Source of the DNA: Litoreibacter meonggei
GTDB lineage: Bacteria > Pseudomonadota > Alphaproteobacteria > Rhodobacterales > Rhodobacteraceae
Direction of reading: 5' to 3'
DNA: 64,000 nt
NCBI RefSeq assembly: GCF_003663885.1
Contig: NZ_RCCE01000004.1
Location: 248,001 to 312,000, forward strand
Within the stretch, counting starts at the first letter, position 1, and each line of letters starts with the position of its first letter. The notes beneath the pieces were generated by a model. The model was not told the origin of the DNA. It made no database searches and saw only the letters and a list, made by a program, of their open reading frames with translations. The translations under genes were made by a program, and so were the position numbers. Shown in pieces: positions 25,790 through 35,079 of the stretch.

Positions 25790-26838
25790 TATGAAATCCT
25801 AATGCGTGGGTTGAGGAAAACGTAGCCGATATCAGAGATCAACTGCGTCACGAGGACGACCACCACAGCGACGACGGAGCCGCCGAGCAGAAGGTCGATA
25901 TCGTTGTTCGAGGCCGCTTGAACCAGCATCCAGCCGAAGCCTTTGTAGTTGAACAAGGTCTCGGTGATGACGACGCCGGTCAACAGGTACGGGAATTGCA
26001 GCATGATGACGGTAAACGGTGCGATCAAGGCGTTCCGCAAGGCGTGCTTGATGACGATGTTGCCAAAGCTGACACCTTTAAGCCGCGCGGTGCGGACATA
26101 TTGCGCGGTCATGACCTCGGCCATGGAGGCGCGGGTCATGCGGGCGACATAGCCGACCCCGTAGAGCGCGATGGTCGCGACGGGCAGGGTAATATTGGCC
26201 CATGTGAAGTCCTCCATCGCGGAGGTGGCGGAGCCTTTGAACCATTTCAGGCCGAAGGCGGAGGAGGCGAACACGGCGATGAAGATCACACCGGAGACAT
26301 ATTCGGGCGTCGCAGAAGACGCGATGGAGAAGGTGGACAATGTTCGATCCATCCGGCTGCCTTCGCGCATCCCTGCAAGGACGCCGATAATCAGGGCCGC
26401 GGGGATCATCACGGCGAAAGCCAGCAGAGCGAGCCATCCGGTCAGCCCCAAGCGTTTCGCGATAATGGAACCTGCGTCATCCTTGAAGACAGACGAATAC
26501 CCCCATTCACCTTGAAGCACGCCACAATAGCGCGGGGCCGTCTCGGCGGTGTTGACGCCTTCGCGGATGCACTTGCCGGTGGTCACGCCCTCATCATTGG
26601 TGGTGACATGGTTCGGCAACACACCCAGCCAGCGCCCGTATTTGACGGGCAAGGGGGCCATGTAGCCCTCTCGGGTCAGGTAGCTGACCACGGCCTCGTC
26701 GGACATGCGGAAGTTGCCTTGGGTTTTGGCGAGCTTTTCAAGGTTGGGGTAAAGATTCGTCATGAAGAACACGATGAAGGTCAGGCAAAAGGCCGTCAGC
26801 AGCATCACGCCTACACGTCGTAGGATGAACATTCCCAT
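25789..26838 (-). CDS. ABC transporter permease, DppB-like
   Basis: Inner-membrane subunit of 349 residues with about six helices. The N-terminus MGMFILRRVGVMLLTAFCLTFIV is typical of DppB/OppB, followed by a periplasmic region (about 35-130). The coupling loop is YVRTARLKGVSFGNIVIKHALRNA. Its stop overlaps the start of the next permease by 1 base. A hairpin separates it from the upstream binding-protein gene. Confidence 0.93.
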   Translation of the reverse strand: MGMFILRRVGVMLLTAFCLTFIVFFMTNLYPNLEKLAKTQGNFRMSDEAVVSYLTREGYMAPLPVKYGRWLGVLPNHVTTNDEGVTTGKCIREGVNTAETAPRYCGVLQGEWGYSSVFKDDAGSIIAKRLGLTGWLALLAFAVMIPAALIIGVLAGMREGSRMDRTLSTFSIASSATPEYVSGVIFIAVFASSAFGLKWFKGSATSAMEDFTWANITLPVATIALYGVGYVARMTRASMAEVMTAQYVRTARLKGVSFGNIVIKHALRNALIAPFTVIMLQFPYLLTGVVITETLFNYKGFGWMLVQAASNNDIDLLLGGSVVAVVVVLVTQLISDIGYVFLNPRIRIS

Positions 26839-26931
26839 GTGATTGGGGTCCCTGTTTGTTTGGCCGCGACATGTGCACCCTTATGGACGTCTGGAGCCAA
26901 GGCAGTCCTGGCAGCGCGGTTATTGAGGAAG

Positions 26932-26960
26932 AAAAGGGCCGCACCCGAAGATGCGGCCCT
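26932..26960 (-). terminator. Hairpin between binding-protein gene and permeases (attenuator-type)
   Basis: On the minus strand, AGGGCCGCA-tcttcggg-TGCGGCCCT is a perfect 9-bp stem followed by TTTCTTCC. It lies just after the binding-protein stop codon. It probably lowers expression of permeases relative to the binding protein, as is common in ABC operons, either by partial termination or by blocking 3' decay. Confidence 0.7.
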
Positions 26961-26973
26961 GACCTGAAGTGAT

Positions 26974-28647
26974 TTACGCGGAGAAGCCGTATTTGTAGAT
27001 TTGCGGCAGGTAAGCGATGTGCATGTCGCCGCCGACAATACCCGGCTTGGCGTGGCGATAGAGCGACCGCCAGTATGGCTGGATGGTCACGCCTTCGTCG
27101 CGCATGATCGTTTGCAGTTTCACCATCACCTCACGACGCTTGTCGTTATCGGCGATCGAGTTGGCTTCGGCCAAGGCCGCATCGAACTCAGCGTTCGAGA
27201 ACGCGGCTTCGTTCCATGCTTCGCCGGAGCGGTAAGCAAGGCCGAGGATCTGGACGCCAAGCGGGCGGTGGTTCCAGTTGGTCGACGAGAAGCCGTATTT
27301 GGTCCAGTCGTTCCAGAACGTGGTGCCCGGAATGATCGTCCGCTTGATGTTGAACCCCGCATCACGCAGCTGAGCGCCAACGGCGTCAGTTGTGTTCTTG
27401 CGCCAGTCATCGTCGATGGAGATCAGCTCGAACTCGTAATCGGCCATGCCGGCCTCGTCGAGAAGCGCCTTGGCGGCGGCTGGATCATACTCCATGCCAG
27501 GAACATCTGCATATTCCGGGTGCATCGGGCCAACATGCGTGTTGTCCGCGACAATGCCTTGACCTGCATAGCCCAGTTCAAGGCAAACACCGCGATCGAC
27601 GGCCTTGGCGATGGCCTGACGGACGCGAACGTCTGCGTAAGGCTTCACGCCATTGGCGTCTTCAGCCTCCTGGTTGGGGCGGATAACGATGGTCGCGGCA
27701 GAGGCCACTTCCGACTTTTCCCAGCCCAGACCGTCCATGACGTCCACGAACTCGCCAACAGTTTCGTAGAACATGTCGACTTCTTCGGCTTCAGCCGCTG
27801 CAACCCAAGCTGCGGGGTCAGTGCCGTAGTCGATATATTCGATGCGGTCGAGATACGCGCCTTTGCCAGCGGAATAGCCCCACCAGTCAAAGCCTTCGTT
27901 ACGCACGATGACGGCTTTGACACCGACTTCCAGCGATTCTGGCTTGTAAGGGCCGGTGCCGATCGGGTTGGCCAACATATCTTCCGGCGTCCCCGTGGCC
28001 GAGCTGTGATATACAGCGGCAGGGTAGTCGGACATGCCTGCGATCAATGTGATGTCAGGTGCTGGCAAGCTCAGTTTGACCGTGTGGCTGTCGACAACCG
28101 TGATGCTTCCATCAACAGCTTTGTTGGTGTTGGCGTCGATCATGACGGAGAAGCGACCAGCCATCGAGTTGCCTTCGACGTCTTTGTCACACCATGCAGT
28201 AACCATACGTGCCACATCGTCTGCGGTGAAGTCGTCGCCATTGTTCCACTTGACGCCCTTGCGAACATTCAATGTGTACTCGGTCGCGTCGTCGTTGATT
28301 TCCCACGACTCCAGCAACATCGGCTCGAAGGAGCCGTCGGAGTTGTACTCAACCATATATTCCAGCCAACCGGCGGTGAAATAGGCGATCTGCGTCCAGT
28401 CAAATGTGCGCGGGTCTTTCAGCGCACGGACTTCCATTTGCATGCGCAGCGTGCCGCCTTGCTGGGCGTGCGCCGCAGCCTTGGCAGGTGTGGCACCGAT
28501 CATGCCATAAGCGGCTGTCGCGGTAACACCCAGCATGGTTGCGCGTGTCATCAACTCGCGGCGGTCCATTTGACCAGCCTTGTGTTCTTCCACGTACATT
28601 TCCACTGCTGGATGTACCGGTCCGCCGATAAGTGTTTGTTTTGTCAT
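26974..28647 (-). CDS. ABC transporter periplasmic binding protein (SBP family 5)
   Basis: Captures the substrate in the periplasm. The mature part (about 500 residues) is of the dipeptide/oligopeptide/nickel type, with the core stretches [19 protein letters not shown] and [16 protein letters not shown]. The 557-residue precursor has a twin-arginine signal ([19 protein letters not shown], about 28-46) preceded by an unusual ~27-residue hydrophilic extension. The ATG at 28647 follows AGGGAG, which supports that long N-terminus. A possible promoter TTGACG-16-TATGCC lies on the minus strand upstream. The AraC gene upstream may regulate it. Confidence 0.93.
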   Translation of the reverse strand: MTKQTLIGGPVHPAVEMYVEEHKAGQMDRRELMTRATMLGVTATAAYGMIGATPAKAAAHAQQGGTLRMQMEVRALKDPRTFDWTQIAYFTAGWLEYMVEYNSDGSFEPMLLESWEINDDATEYTLNVRKGVKWNNGDDFTADDVARMVTAWCDKDVEGNSMAGRFSVMIDANTNKAVDGSITVVDSHTVKLSLPAPDITLIAGMSDYPAAVYHSSATGTPEDMLANPIGTGPYKPESLEVGVKAVIVRNEGFDWWGYSAGKGAYLDRIEYIDYGTDPAAWVAAAEAEEVDMFYETVGEFVDVMDGLGWEKSEVASAATIVIRPNQEAEDANGVKPYADVRVRQAIAKAVDRGVCLELGYAGQGIVADNTHVGPMHPEYADVPGMEYDPAAAKALLDEAGMADYEFELISIDDDWRKNTTDAVGAQLRDAGFNIKRTIIPGTTFWNDWTKYGFSSTNWNHRPLGVQILGLAYRSGEAWNEAAFSNAEFDAALAEANSIADNDKRREVMVKLQTIMRDEGVTIQPYWRSLYRHAKPGIVGGDMHIAYLPQIYKYGFSA

Positions 28648-28919
28648 TTCTGTCTCCCTGTAGACTCTGTCGTGTTTGCAGGACTTTCGTCCGAGTATTC
28701 TCGGTCCAGCCTGCCTCAGTAGCAAATTGAGTTTCGCTTGTGCGTCTCCCCTCAACGCTCCGAGCAGCATTGCGCACCAATTTTCACGGCACGTCAACGG
28801 CTGGAACCGTCAGGGTGAGGCATAAAAACGACATTCGCAACGTCAAAAAGCGACACCATCCTAAATTCAGGTAAGTTGCCGCGGAAATTGTGTTGCCAAA
28901 CAGGTCATTAGCGGAAAAA

Positions 28920-29705
28920 TCACCTTACCTTACGGAAGGCAGAAGGGCTTTTTCCCGTATGTGCCTGAAATGCGCGGGTAAAATACGCGGGGCTGGAAAA
29001 TCCAAGCTTTTCGGCAATGTCCTGCACGGGGCGGTCGGTGTGGAGCAGCGCTTCGCACGCGGCTTGAATCACCCGTTCCTGCAAAAGCGTCGATGCGGGT
29101 TTGCCCACCGCGTTCTGCGTGAGGCGCGTCAGATGTGTAGGAGTAACTTGCAGATCAGCCGCAAACTCGCCTAGCGATTTGCCGTCGCTGTGCCCGATGC
29201 TGACCACGTGGCTAAATTTCTGAAGCACGCGGTCTGATTTACCAAGCTCACCCTGCGGCTGGTCGGTCAAAGCGCGATCCAGCCACACACCAAGCATCAT
29301 GACATAGGCTAGAACCGCGCGACGTTGACCGGTGCGCAACTCGCCCAACTCACGTGACAGCGCATCAATCAAGCCGGTGATCTCGCCTTGCATCTGCACT
29401 GTCGAGGCTTTCAGCAAAGCCGGGCGGCGCGGAAATCCTGCGCTGTCATCGCGGGGCAGGGACACGACCATGCCTTGCGGGCTTGCGAACATCTCATAGC
29501 TGAACAACGTGTTGGCTGGGATGAAGATGGCAGTGTTGGGCCCGATCCCGCGCATCCGGCAATCCACCATGATGCGCCCCTGACCACGTGTGATCCAGAA
29601 CAAGATCGGATGATCAAGTGATTGGGCGGCATCTGTGCGCCACGCCTCCGACCGTTGATGGGTCGCGAGGGTTTCGACTTTGGGTAGAAGTGTCTGGCGG
29701 GTCAT
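28920..29705 (-). CDS. AraC-family transcriptional regulator
   Basis: A 261-residue regulator: an N-terminal cupin-like sensor (about 25-120, with SLDHPILFWITRGQGRIMVD-type sequence) and a C-terminal AraC double helix-turn-helix (about 165-260) with LGEFAADLQVTPTHLTRLTQ and IAEKLGFSSPAYFTRAFQAH. The ATG at 29705 follows AGGA and is preferred over 29747. It lies 272 bases upstream of the ABC binding-protein gene on the same strand, so control of that transporter is a fair inference. The region between them holds no gene. Confidence 0.9.
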   Translation of the reverse strand: MTRQTLLPKVETLATHQRSEAWRTDAAQSLDHPILFWITRGQGRIMVDCRMRGIGPNTAIFIPANTLFSYEMFASPQGMVVSLPRDDSAGFPRRPALLKASTVQMQGEITGLIDALSRELGELRTGQRRAVLAYVMMLGVWLDRALTDQPQGELGKSDRVLQKFSHVVSIGHSDGKSLGEFAADLQVTPTHLTRLTQNAVGKPASTLLQERVIQAACEALLHTDRPVQDIAEKLGFSSPAYFTRAFQAHTGKSPSAFRKVR

Positions 29706-29817
29706 GAATTGTCCTGCGATTACTGAAATGCTGAAATGCGGGAACACTAATTAGAACATACGATTAGTAGTTGGCATGGCCGTTTGCTGTCAAATGGCGA
29801 ATTAAGGCATTTCTGTG

Positions 29818-30696
29818 TCAAAGCGATAATTCATCGGCGGAAACCTGCGTCCATTCCTTCATGCGTGCGCGGAACCATGTCCTTTGGCGCTTTGCATATT
29901 GGCGCGAAGCGATAATTGAGCGCTCTCGGGCTTCGTCCAGCGAAATTTCGCCGTTCAGATGTGCCATAAGCTCGGGGCCGCCGATGGCCTTGGACGAGGG
30001 ACGTTGGATGTCCCAGTCGGATTGCAAAGCGCGTACTTCTTCTAATGCACCTTTTTGTAGCATTTGGTCAAATCGGCGGATGATCCGGTCGTCAAGCCAC
30101 GCAACCGGAGCGTTCAACACGAACGCCGCGCAGGCGTCGCGGCGCAAAATTGGTGGCGGCGTCTCGGCTTGCCACGCACTAATCGAGCGGCCCGTGGCTT
30201 CAAGTACCTCCCAAGCCCGCTGCACACGGGCGCGGTTCAGGGTGTCGATGCGGTCGGTGGTCTCGGCATCCAGCACGGCGAGCATGTCGTCGCGGGTCAG
30301 GTTTTCTGCCTGCGCGCGCACATAAGGCGGAATAGCGGGAATGTCAGCCAAGCCTTGCGTTAGCGCCGCAAAGTTCAATCCTGTGCCGCCGACGATAATC
30401 GGACGGGATGGTTTTCCAAGCTCGGCAGTAACATCGCGCAGCCAATGACCTGTGGAATACGTCTCGCGGTAGGGGACGTGCCCGTAAAGCGCGTGCTTGG
30501 CCTGAGCCAACTCACTTTCATCGGGGCGCGCCGACAAGAGCTGCCAGCAATCAAAGACCTGAAGCGCGTCGGCGTTGATGATCGTGCCGCCAAGTTCTGT
30601 GGCGATATGCAACGCCAAGGCTGACTTGCCCGACGCCGTCGGGCCCGCGATCAGCACGGGTTGATTGGCGTCTAGATGGTGGAGCAGCGGCAGCAT
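29818..30696 (-). CDS. miaA: MiaA, tRNA dimethylallyltransferase
   Basis: Adds the dimethylallyl group to A37 of tRNAs reading UNN codons. It has 292 residues. The P-loop [15 protein letters not shown] (about 18-32) and the motifs [34 protein letters not shown] and [12 protein letters not shown] are diagnostic. It is divergent from pyrH with 137 bases between. It is not next to hfq or mutL as in gammaproteobacteria. Confidence 0.96.
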   Translation of the reverse strand: MLPLLHHLDANQPVLIAGPTASGKSALALHIATELGGTIINADALQVFDCWQLLSARPDESELAQAKHALYGHVPYRETYSTGHWLRDVTAELGKPSRPIIVGGTGLNFAALTQGLADIPAIPPYVRAQAENLTRDDMLAVLDAETTDRIDTLNRARVQRAWEVLEATGRSISAWQAETPPPILRRDACAAFVLNAPVAWLDDRIIRRFDQMLQKGALEEVRALQSDWDIQRPSSKAIGGPELMAHLNGEISLDEARERSIIASRQYAKRQRTWFRARMKEWTQVSADELSL

Positions 30697-30833
30697 CGGT
30701 CGGGTCGGTTTCCAGCAATTGTCAGATTGTCGTGGGCGTTAGGCGCTTCGGCGTTGAAACTCGCTGGGTTTTCCGACATTTTGCCCCCAATTTGCAACTG
30801 CTCAAATAGCACCCCCAGAAAGGCTGCCCTGCC

Positions 30834-31559
30834 ATGACCGATGCCTCCAAGACGACTTACAAGCGCGTTATGTTGAAAATATCCGGCGAGGCATTGATGG
30901 GGGATCAGGGATACGGCCTTCATCCGCCAACCGTGGAGCGTATCGCACGCGAAGTGCAATCGGTTCACGAAATGGGCGTTGAAATCTGCATGGTCATAGG
31001 GGGCGGCAACATTTTCCGGGGATTGCAGGGCTCCGCACAGGGGATGGAGCGAACCACAGCCGACTACATGGGGATGTTGGCTACAGTAATGAACGCACTG
31101 GCGATGCAGGGCGCATTGGAAGCTCTCAAAATCCACACACGGGTCATTTCGGCGATCACCATGAACGAAGTGGCTGAGCCGTATATCCGACGCCGCGCGG
31201 TGCGCCACTTGGAAAAAAAGCGTGTGTGCATCTTTGCCGCTGGAACGGGGAACCCGTATTTTACGACTGACACTGCGGCCACGCTGCGCGCGAACGAGAT
31301 GTCTTGTGAGGCGATATTCAAGGGCACCAAGGTCGACGGCGTTTATGACAAGGATCCCGCCAAATTCGAAGATGCGGTGCGCTATGACAAGGTCAGCTTT
31401 GATGACGTCCTGCAAAAGCGTCTCGGCGTGATGGATGCCTCCGCCATCGCACTGGCCCGCGACAACGATCTGCCGATCATCGTATTTTCGCTGGACGAGC
31501 CGGGAGGCTTCAAGGGCATCCTTGCGGGCGAAGGCACCTATACGATCGTCGCGGATTAA
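30834..31559 (+). CDS. pyrH: UMP kinase
   Basis: Phosphorylates UMP to UDP; a hexameric amino-acid-kinase-fold enzyme. The 241-residue chain has [43 protein letters not shown] and [14 protein letters not shown]. It opens the long operon pyrH-frr-uppS-cdsA-dxr-rseP, with frr 111 bases later. rpsB and tsf, common neighbours, are not visible here because the upstream gene is miaA. A weak promoter TTGAAA-17-CATTTT may lie about 60 bases before the start. Confidence 0.97.
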   Translation: MTDASKTTYKRVMLKISGEALMGDQGYGLHPPTVERIAREVQSVHEMGVEICMVIGGGNIFRGLQGSAQGMERTTADYMGMLATVMNALAMQGALEALKIHTRVISAITMNEVAEPYIRRRAVRHLEKKRVCIFAAGTGNPYFTTDTAATLRANEMSCEAIFKGTKVDGVYDKDPAKFEDAVRYDKVSFDDVLQKRLGVMDASAIALARDNDLPIIVFSLDEPGGFKGILAGEGTYTIVAD

Positions 31560-31670
31560 GTATCGCGCTTTAAGACACACACCTGCGGAGATATTTAGCG
31601 CCACTAGCATAAGTGAAGACGCTGATTTAAACAGTGATAACCGAAAAGCCCTAAAGATAAGAGACCCGAT

Positions 31671-32234
31671 ATGTCTGAAGACTTCATGCTCGACACCGAC
31701 GATATCCAGCGCCGCATGGATGGCGCGATGGCATCCCTGCGGACCGAATTTGGCTCGCTGCGCACCGGGCGCGCATCAGGATCGATGTTGGAGCCGGTTA
31801 TGGTCGATGCCTACGGCTCCATGACACCGATTAACCAAGTCGGCACCGTGAACGTCCCCGAGCCGCGTATGGTAACGATCAATGTGTGGGACAAGGGGCT
31901 TGTTGGGAAGGTGGAAAAAGCCATTCGTGAGAGTGGCTTGGGGATCAATCCTCAACTAAATGGCACGATTATCATGCTGCCGATCCCAGAGCTGAACGAA
32001 GAGCGACGCCGTGAATTGACCAAAGTGGCCGGCCAATATGCCGAGCATGCCCGTGTGGCTATCCGCAACATCCGCCGCGATGCGATGGATCAGATCAAAA
32101 AGGCCAAGGCCGACGGCATGGGCGAGGACGACCAGAAATTCTGGGAGACCGCGGCTCAGGACATGATCGACGCGCAAATCAAGCTGGTGGATCAAGCGCT
32201 TGAAAATAAGCAAGAAGAGATCATGCAGGTCTAA
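31671..32234 (+). CDS. frr: Ribosome recycling factor
   Basis: Splits post-termination ribosomes together with EF-G. It has 187 residues, the standard size, with [22 protein letters not shown] near the start and VRNIRRDA-type ([17 protein letters not shown]) near the end. An intrinsic terminator follows before uppS, so the first two genes may form a transcription unit of their own. Confidence 0.97.
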   Translation: MSEDFMLDTDDIQRRMDGAMASLRTEFGSLRTGRASGSMLEPVMVDAYGSMTPINQVGTVNVPEPRMVTINVWDKGLVGKVEKAIRESGLGINPQLNGTIIMLPIPELNEERRRELTKVAGQYAEHARVAIRNIRRDAMDQIKKAKADGMGEDDQKFWETAAQDMIDAQIKLVDQALENKQEEIMQV

Positions 32235-32253
32235 CTTGAATTTTCCCCGCAAG

Positions 32254-32281
32254 AGGTCGCCTGACATTGGCGGCCTTTTTT
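32254..32281 (+). terminator. Intrinsic terminator after frr
   Basis: AGGTCGCC-tgacatt-GGCGGCCT gives an 8-bp stem with one G-U pair, followed by six T. It lies 20 bases after the frr stop. Its T-run runs into a possible uppS promoter. Confidence 0.8.
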
Positions 32282-32308
32282 GGTAATGATAAAAAAACAA
32301 GTTATAAA
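32280..32308 (+). promoter_or_regulatory. Candidate uppS promoter embedded in the frr terminator tail
   Basis: TTGGTA (32280-32285), a 17-base A-rich spacer and TATAAA (32303-32308). The -10 is nearly perfect. The start site would fall around 32315, only 6-7 bases before the uppS ATG, so the message would be almost leaderless and the GAGG just upstream would not be transcribed. That tension lowers confidence. Confidence 0.4.
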
Positions 32309-32321
32309 TTGAGGTATTGAG

Positions 32322-33047
32322 ATGAGTGTTGTGGATATTAATCCGAATGGCCCGAAGCATGTTGCCATCATTATGGACGGCAATGGCAGGTGGGCAACTC
32401 AGCGCAATCGACCCCGGCTCTTTGGTCACCAAGCTGGCGCTAAACGCGTTCGTCAGGCAGTTGAAACCTGCCCGGAATTGGGGGTTAAGTACCTGACAAT
32501 GTTTGCATTCTCGACTGAGAATTGGAAACGAACGCAATCCGAAGTGTCCGGTCTGATGGCACTTTTTCGGCGTTATATCCAGCGCGAGGCGAATTATCTG
32601 CACCGGCTTGGTACGCGGGTACGCTTCATTGGGGATCGCGAGAAGCTGGACAAGAAGCTTCAGGCTTTGATGGATTACCTCGAAAAGCTAACCGAAAAGA
32701 ACGACACAACCCATCTGACAATCGCGCTCAACTATGGTGCGCGGGATGAGGTGACACGTGCCACGCAGCGCTTGGCCGTGGAAATCGCGGAAAAGCGCCT
32801 ATTGCCTGAGCAGGTGAATTCCGAAGTGCTCGCTTCTTTCCTCGACACTTATGTACTGCCTGATCCGGATCTGGTGATCCGCACCTCCGGCGAGGCGCGG
32901 ATTTCCAACTTTTTGCTATGGCAATCAGCATACGCGGAGTATGAGTTTATCGACACGCATTGGCCGGATTTCACGCCAGAGGTGTTCACCAGCGTCGTGG
33001 CCCGCTATGGCAGCCGTGACCGTCGCTTTGGCGCTGTGAAGGCCTGA
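32322..33047 (+). CDS. uppS: Undecaprenyl diphosphate synthase
   Basis: A cis-prenyltransferase that makes the C55 lipid carrier for peptidoglycan and O-antigen. The 241-residue chain has HVAIIMDGNGRWATQRNRPR with the catalytic aspartate, FAFSTENWKRTQSEV and the C-terminal IRTSGEARISNFLLWQSAYAEY. The usual wording is RTSGE.RLSNFL, so position and sequence fit. Followed by cdsA after 33 bases. Confidence 0.97.
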   Translation: MSVVDINPNGPKHVAIIMDGNGRWATQRNRPRLFGHQAGAKRVRQAVETCPELGVKYLTMFAFSTENWKRTQSEVSGLMALFRRYIQREANYLHRLGTRVRFIGDREKLDKKLQALMDYLEKLTEKNDTTHLTIALNYGARDEVTRATQRLAVEIAEKRLLPEQVNSEVLASFLDTYVLPDPDLVIRTSGEARISNFLLWQSAYAEYEFIDTHWPDFTPEVFTSVVARYGSRDRRFGAVKA

Positions 33048-33080
33048 TAGGCCGCTCGCCTGCAACTATGGGGAGGCGAC

Positions 33081-33872
33081 ATGAGCGCATCATCTGAAAA
33101 ATTCTCCGATCTGGCAGCCCGCATGAGTTCTGCCGCTGTGATGGCCGTCGTCGGTATCGGCGCGGTTTGGGCAGGAGGCTTTTGGTTCATGGCGTTGCTG
33201 ACGGTCGTTTGCGGCGCGCTGGTTTGGGAGCTTGTCCGCATGATCGGTGGCGAGCAGAACCGGGCCCTCATCATGGCCGCAATCGCGGCGGCGTCGTTTC
33301 TGGCGGTCAGCTACCTGCCACCCGGGGTAGGGCTACCGTTCATCCTGATCCCTGCTATGGCTGGTATCGCTTTACTGAACAGCAATCGAACATTGTATAT
33401 GATGTTCGCGGCGCTCATCGTGATTTCCTGTTACGGGTTGGCAATTTTGCGGGTCGATTTCGGCTTCATTTGGATGCTGTGGCTTGCGCTTGTTGTCATT
33501 GCAACGGACGTTTTGGGCTATTTTGCGGGCCGTATCTTTGGTGGACCAAAGTTTTGGCCGCGTGTGAGTCCAAAGAAGACGTGGTCCGGTACTGTCGCTG
33601 GCTGGGTTGCGGCTGCAATTGTCGGAGCGTTCTTCATGCGCTTGCCTGGGGTTGGTGTGGAAATTCTGGGAATTTCTGTCGCTATCTCAATGGCGTCCCA
33701 GATGGGCGACATCGCCGAAAGTGCGATGAAACGCAAAATGGGCGTAAAGGATTCATCGAACCTGATCCCCGGCCATGGTGGCGTGTTCGACCGCTTTGAC
33801 GGGATGCTTGGTGCATCTGTGTTTTTGCTGCTGATCGAGCAGATTGTGGATTTCCCACCGGTACTTGGCTGA
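33081..33872 (+). CDS. cdsA: Phosphatidate cytidylyltransferase
   Basis: Makes CDP-diacylglycerol from phosphatidate and CTP in the inner membrane, feeding all phospholipid headgroups. It has 263 residues and about seven membrane helices. The signature near the C-terminus, KDSSNLIPGHGGVFDRFDGM, and the upstream GPKFWPRVSPKKTWSGTVAG are intact. Its stop overlaps the dxr start by 1 base. Confidence 0.96.
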   Translation: MSASSEKFSDLAARMSSAAVMAVVGIGAVWAGGFWFMALLTVVCGALVWELVRMIGGEQNRALIMAAIAAASFLAVSYLPPGVGLPFILIPAMAGIALLNSNRTLYMMFAALIVISCYGLAILRVDFGFIWMLWLALVVIATDVLGYFAGRIFGGPKFWPRVSPKKTWSGTVAGWVAAAIVGAFFMRLPGVGVEILGISVAISMASQMGDIAESAMKRKMGVKDSSNLIPGHGGVFDRFDGMLGASVFLLLIEQIVDFPPVLG

Positions 33873-35047
33873 TGCGTAGGGTTACGATCTTCGGTTCTAC
33901 CGGCTCCATCGGTGAGAATACTGTCGACCTGATAGCTCGCGCACCAGAGTGCTACGACGTGGTCGCCTTGACCGGCGGGCGTAATGTGGCACGCTTGGCA
34001 GAACAAGCGATCACCCTGAACGCCGATCTTGCGGTGACAGCATTTGAAGAGTGTTACGGCGACCTGAAGGCAGCGCTCACTGGTACAGGTATCGAAGTGG
34101 CCGCAGGCGCTGATGCCGTGGCCGAAGCTGCCGACCGCAAGGCGGACTGGTTCATGTCGGCAATCGTGGGGGCGGCAGGGTTGGTTCCGGGCCTTCGGGC
34201 CTTGCGTCATGGGACCACACTGGCGTTGGCCAACAAGGAATCCCTTGTGACGGCGGGGCCTTACCTGATGGCAGAAGTCGCAAAATACGGAGCAACAATC
34301 CTTCCCGTAGACAGCGAGCATTCTGCCGTGTTTCAAGCCTTGGTGGGGGAGGACATCGACGCGGTTGAGCGAGTCATTATCACAGCTTCCGGCGGGGCTT
34401 TCCGCGATTGGCCACTGGACGCCCTAGAAAATGCGACGTTGGCCGAGGCTTCGGCCCACCCGAACTGGGATATGGGGCGGCGCATCACAATCGACAGCGC
34501 CTCCATGTTTAACAAGGCGATGGAACTTATTGAGACAAAAGAGTTTTTCGGAGTAAGCCCCAGCAAAATCGAGGCGGTTGTTCACCCGGAAAGCCTGATC
34601 CACGCGCTGGTGGGATTCAATGACGGTGCGCTTATGGCGCATCTAGGTCCGGCTGACATGCGCCACGCCATCGGCTACGCGCTGCATTGGCCGGATCGTG
34701 GCCATGTTCCTGTAGAACGGCTTGATTTGGTGCAGATCGGAAGCCTGAATTTCAGGGCGGCCGAAGAGGCCAGATACCCCGCACTGCGCATTGCACGCGA
34801 TGTAATGGAAACGGGCGGATTGTCAGGTGCCGCGTTCAACGCTGCGAAAGAGGCGGCGCTGGACGCATTTATCGACGGAAAGATCGGTTTTCTCGATATG
34901 GCGCGCCTTGTTGACGAAGTGTTGAACCGTTTGCAGCAGCGCAATGGTCTTAGTTGCGACATACTCACCCTTGATAAGGTGCTCGCCACTGACCATTTGG
35001 CACGCATGACGACTCGGGAACTAATGCGGGATACACTGGTGCGCTAG
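33872..35047 (+). CDS. dxr: 1-deoxy-D-xylulose 5-phosphate reductoisomerase
   Basis: Second enzyme of the MEP isoprenoid pathway: converts DXP to MEP with NADPH. It has 391 residues with the NADPH-binding start RRVTIFGSTGSIGENTVDLI, the metal-site PVDSEHSAVFQAL, and the substrate loop ITASGGAFRDW. MKKALELI-type motif appears as MFNKAMELIETKEFF. It supplies precursors for the uppS product encoded two genes earlier. Confidence 0.97.
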   Translation: MRRVTIFGSTGSIGENTVDLIARAPECYDVVALTGGRNVARLAEQAITLNADLAVTAFEECYGDLKAALTGTGIEVAAGADAVAEAADRKADWFMSAIVGAAGLVPGLRALRHGTTLALANKESLVTAGPYLMAEVAKYGATILPVDSEHSAVFQALVGEDIDAVERVIITASGGAFRDWPLDALENATLAEASAHPNWDMGRRITIDSASMFNKAMELIETKEFFGVSPSKIEAVVHPESLIHALVGFNDGALMAHLGPADMRHAIGYALHWPDRGHVPVERLDLVQIGSLNFRAAEEARYPALRIARDVMETGGLSGAAFNAAKEAALDAFIDGKIGFLDMARLVDEVLNRLQQRNGLSCDILTLDKVLATDHLARMTTRELMRDTLVR

Positions 35048-35079
35048 ACGCCAGAACAAGAGACGCGAAAGGGCGGTTT

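Noticed and set aside
27001-28722. A 573-codon open frame antisense to the ABC binding-protein gene
   Set aside because: It lies wholly over a confident, conserved gene and has no family motifs; long antisense frames are expected in GC-rich coding DNA with low stop frequency in one frame.
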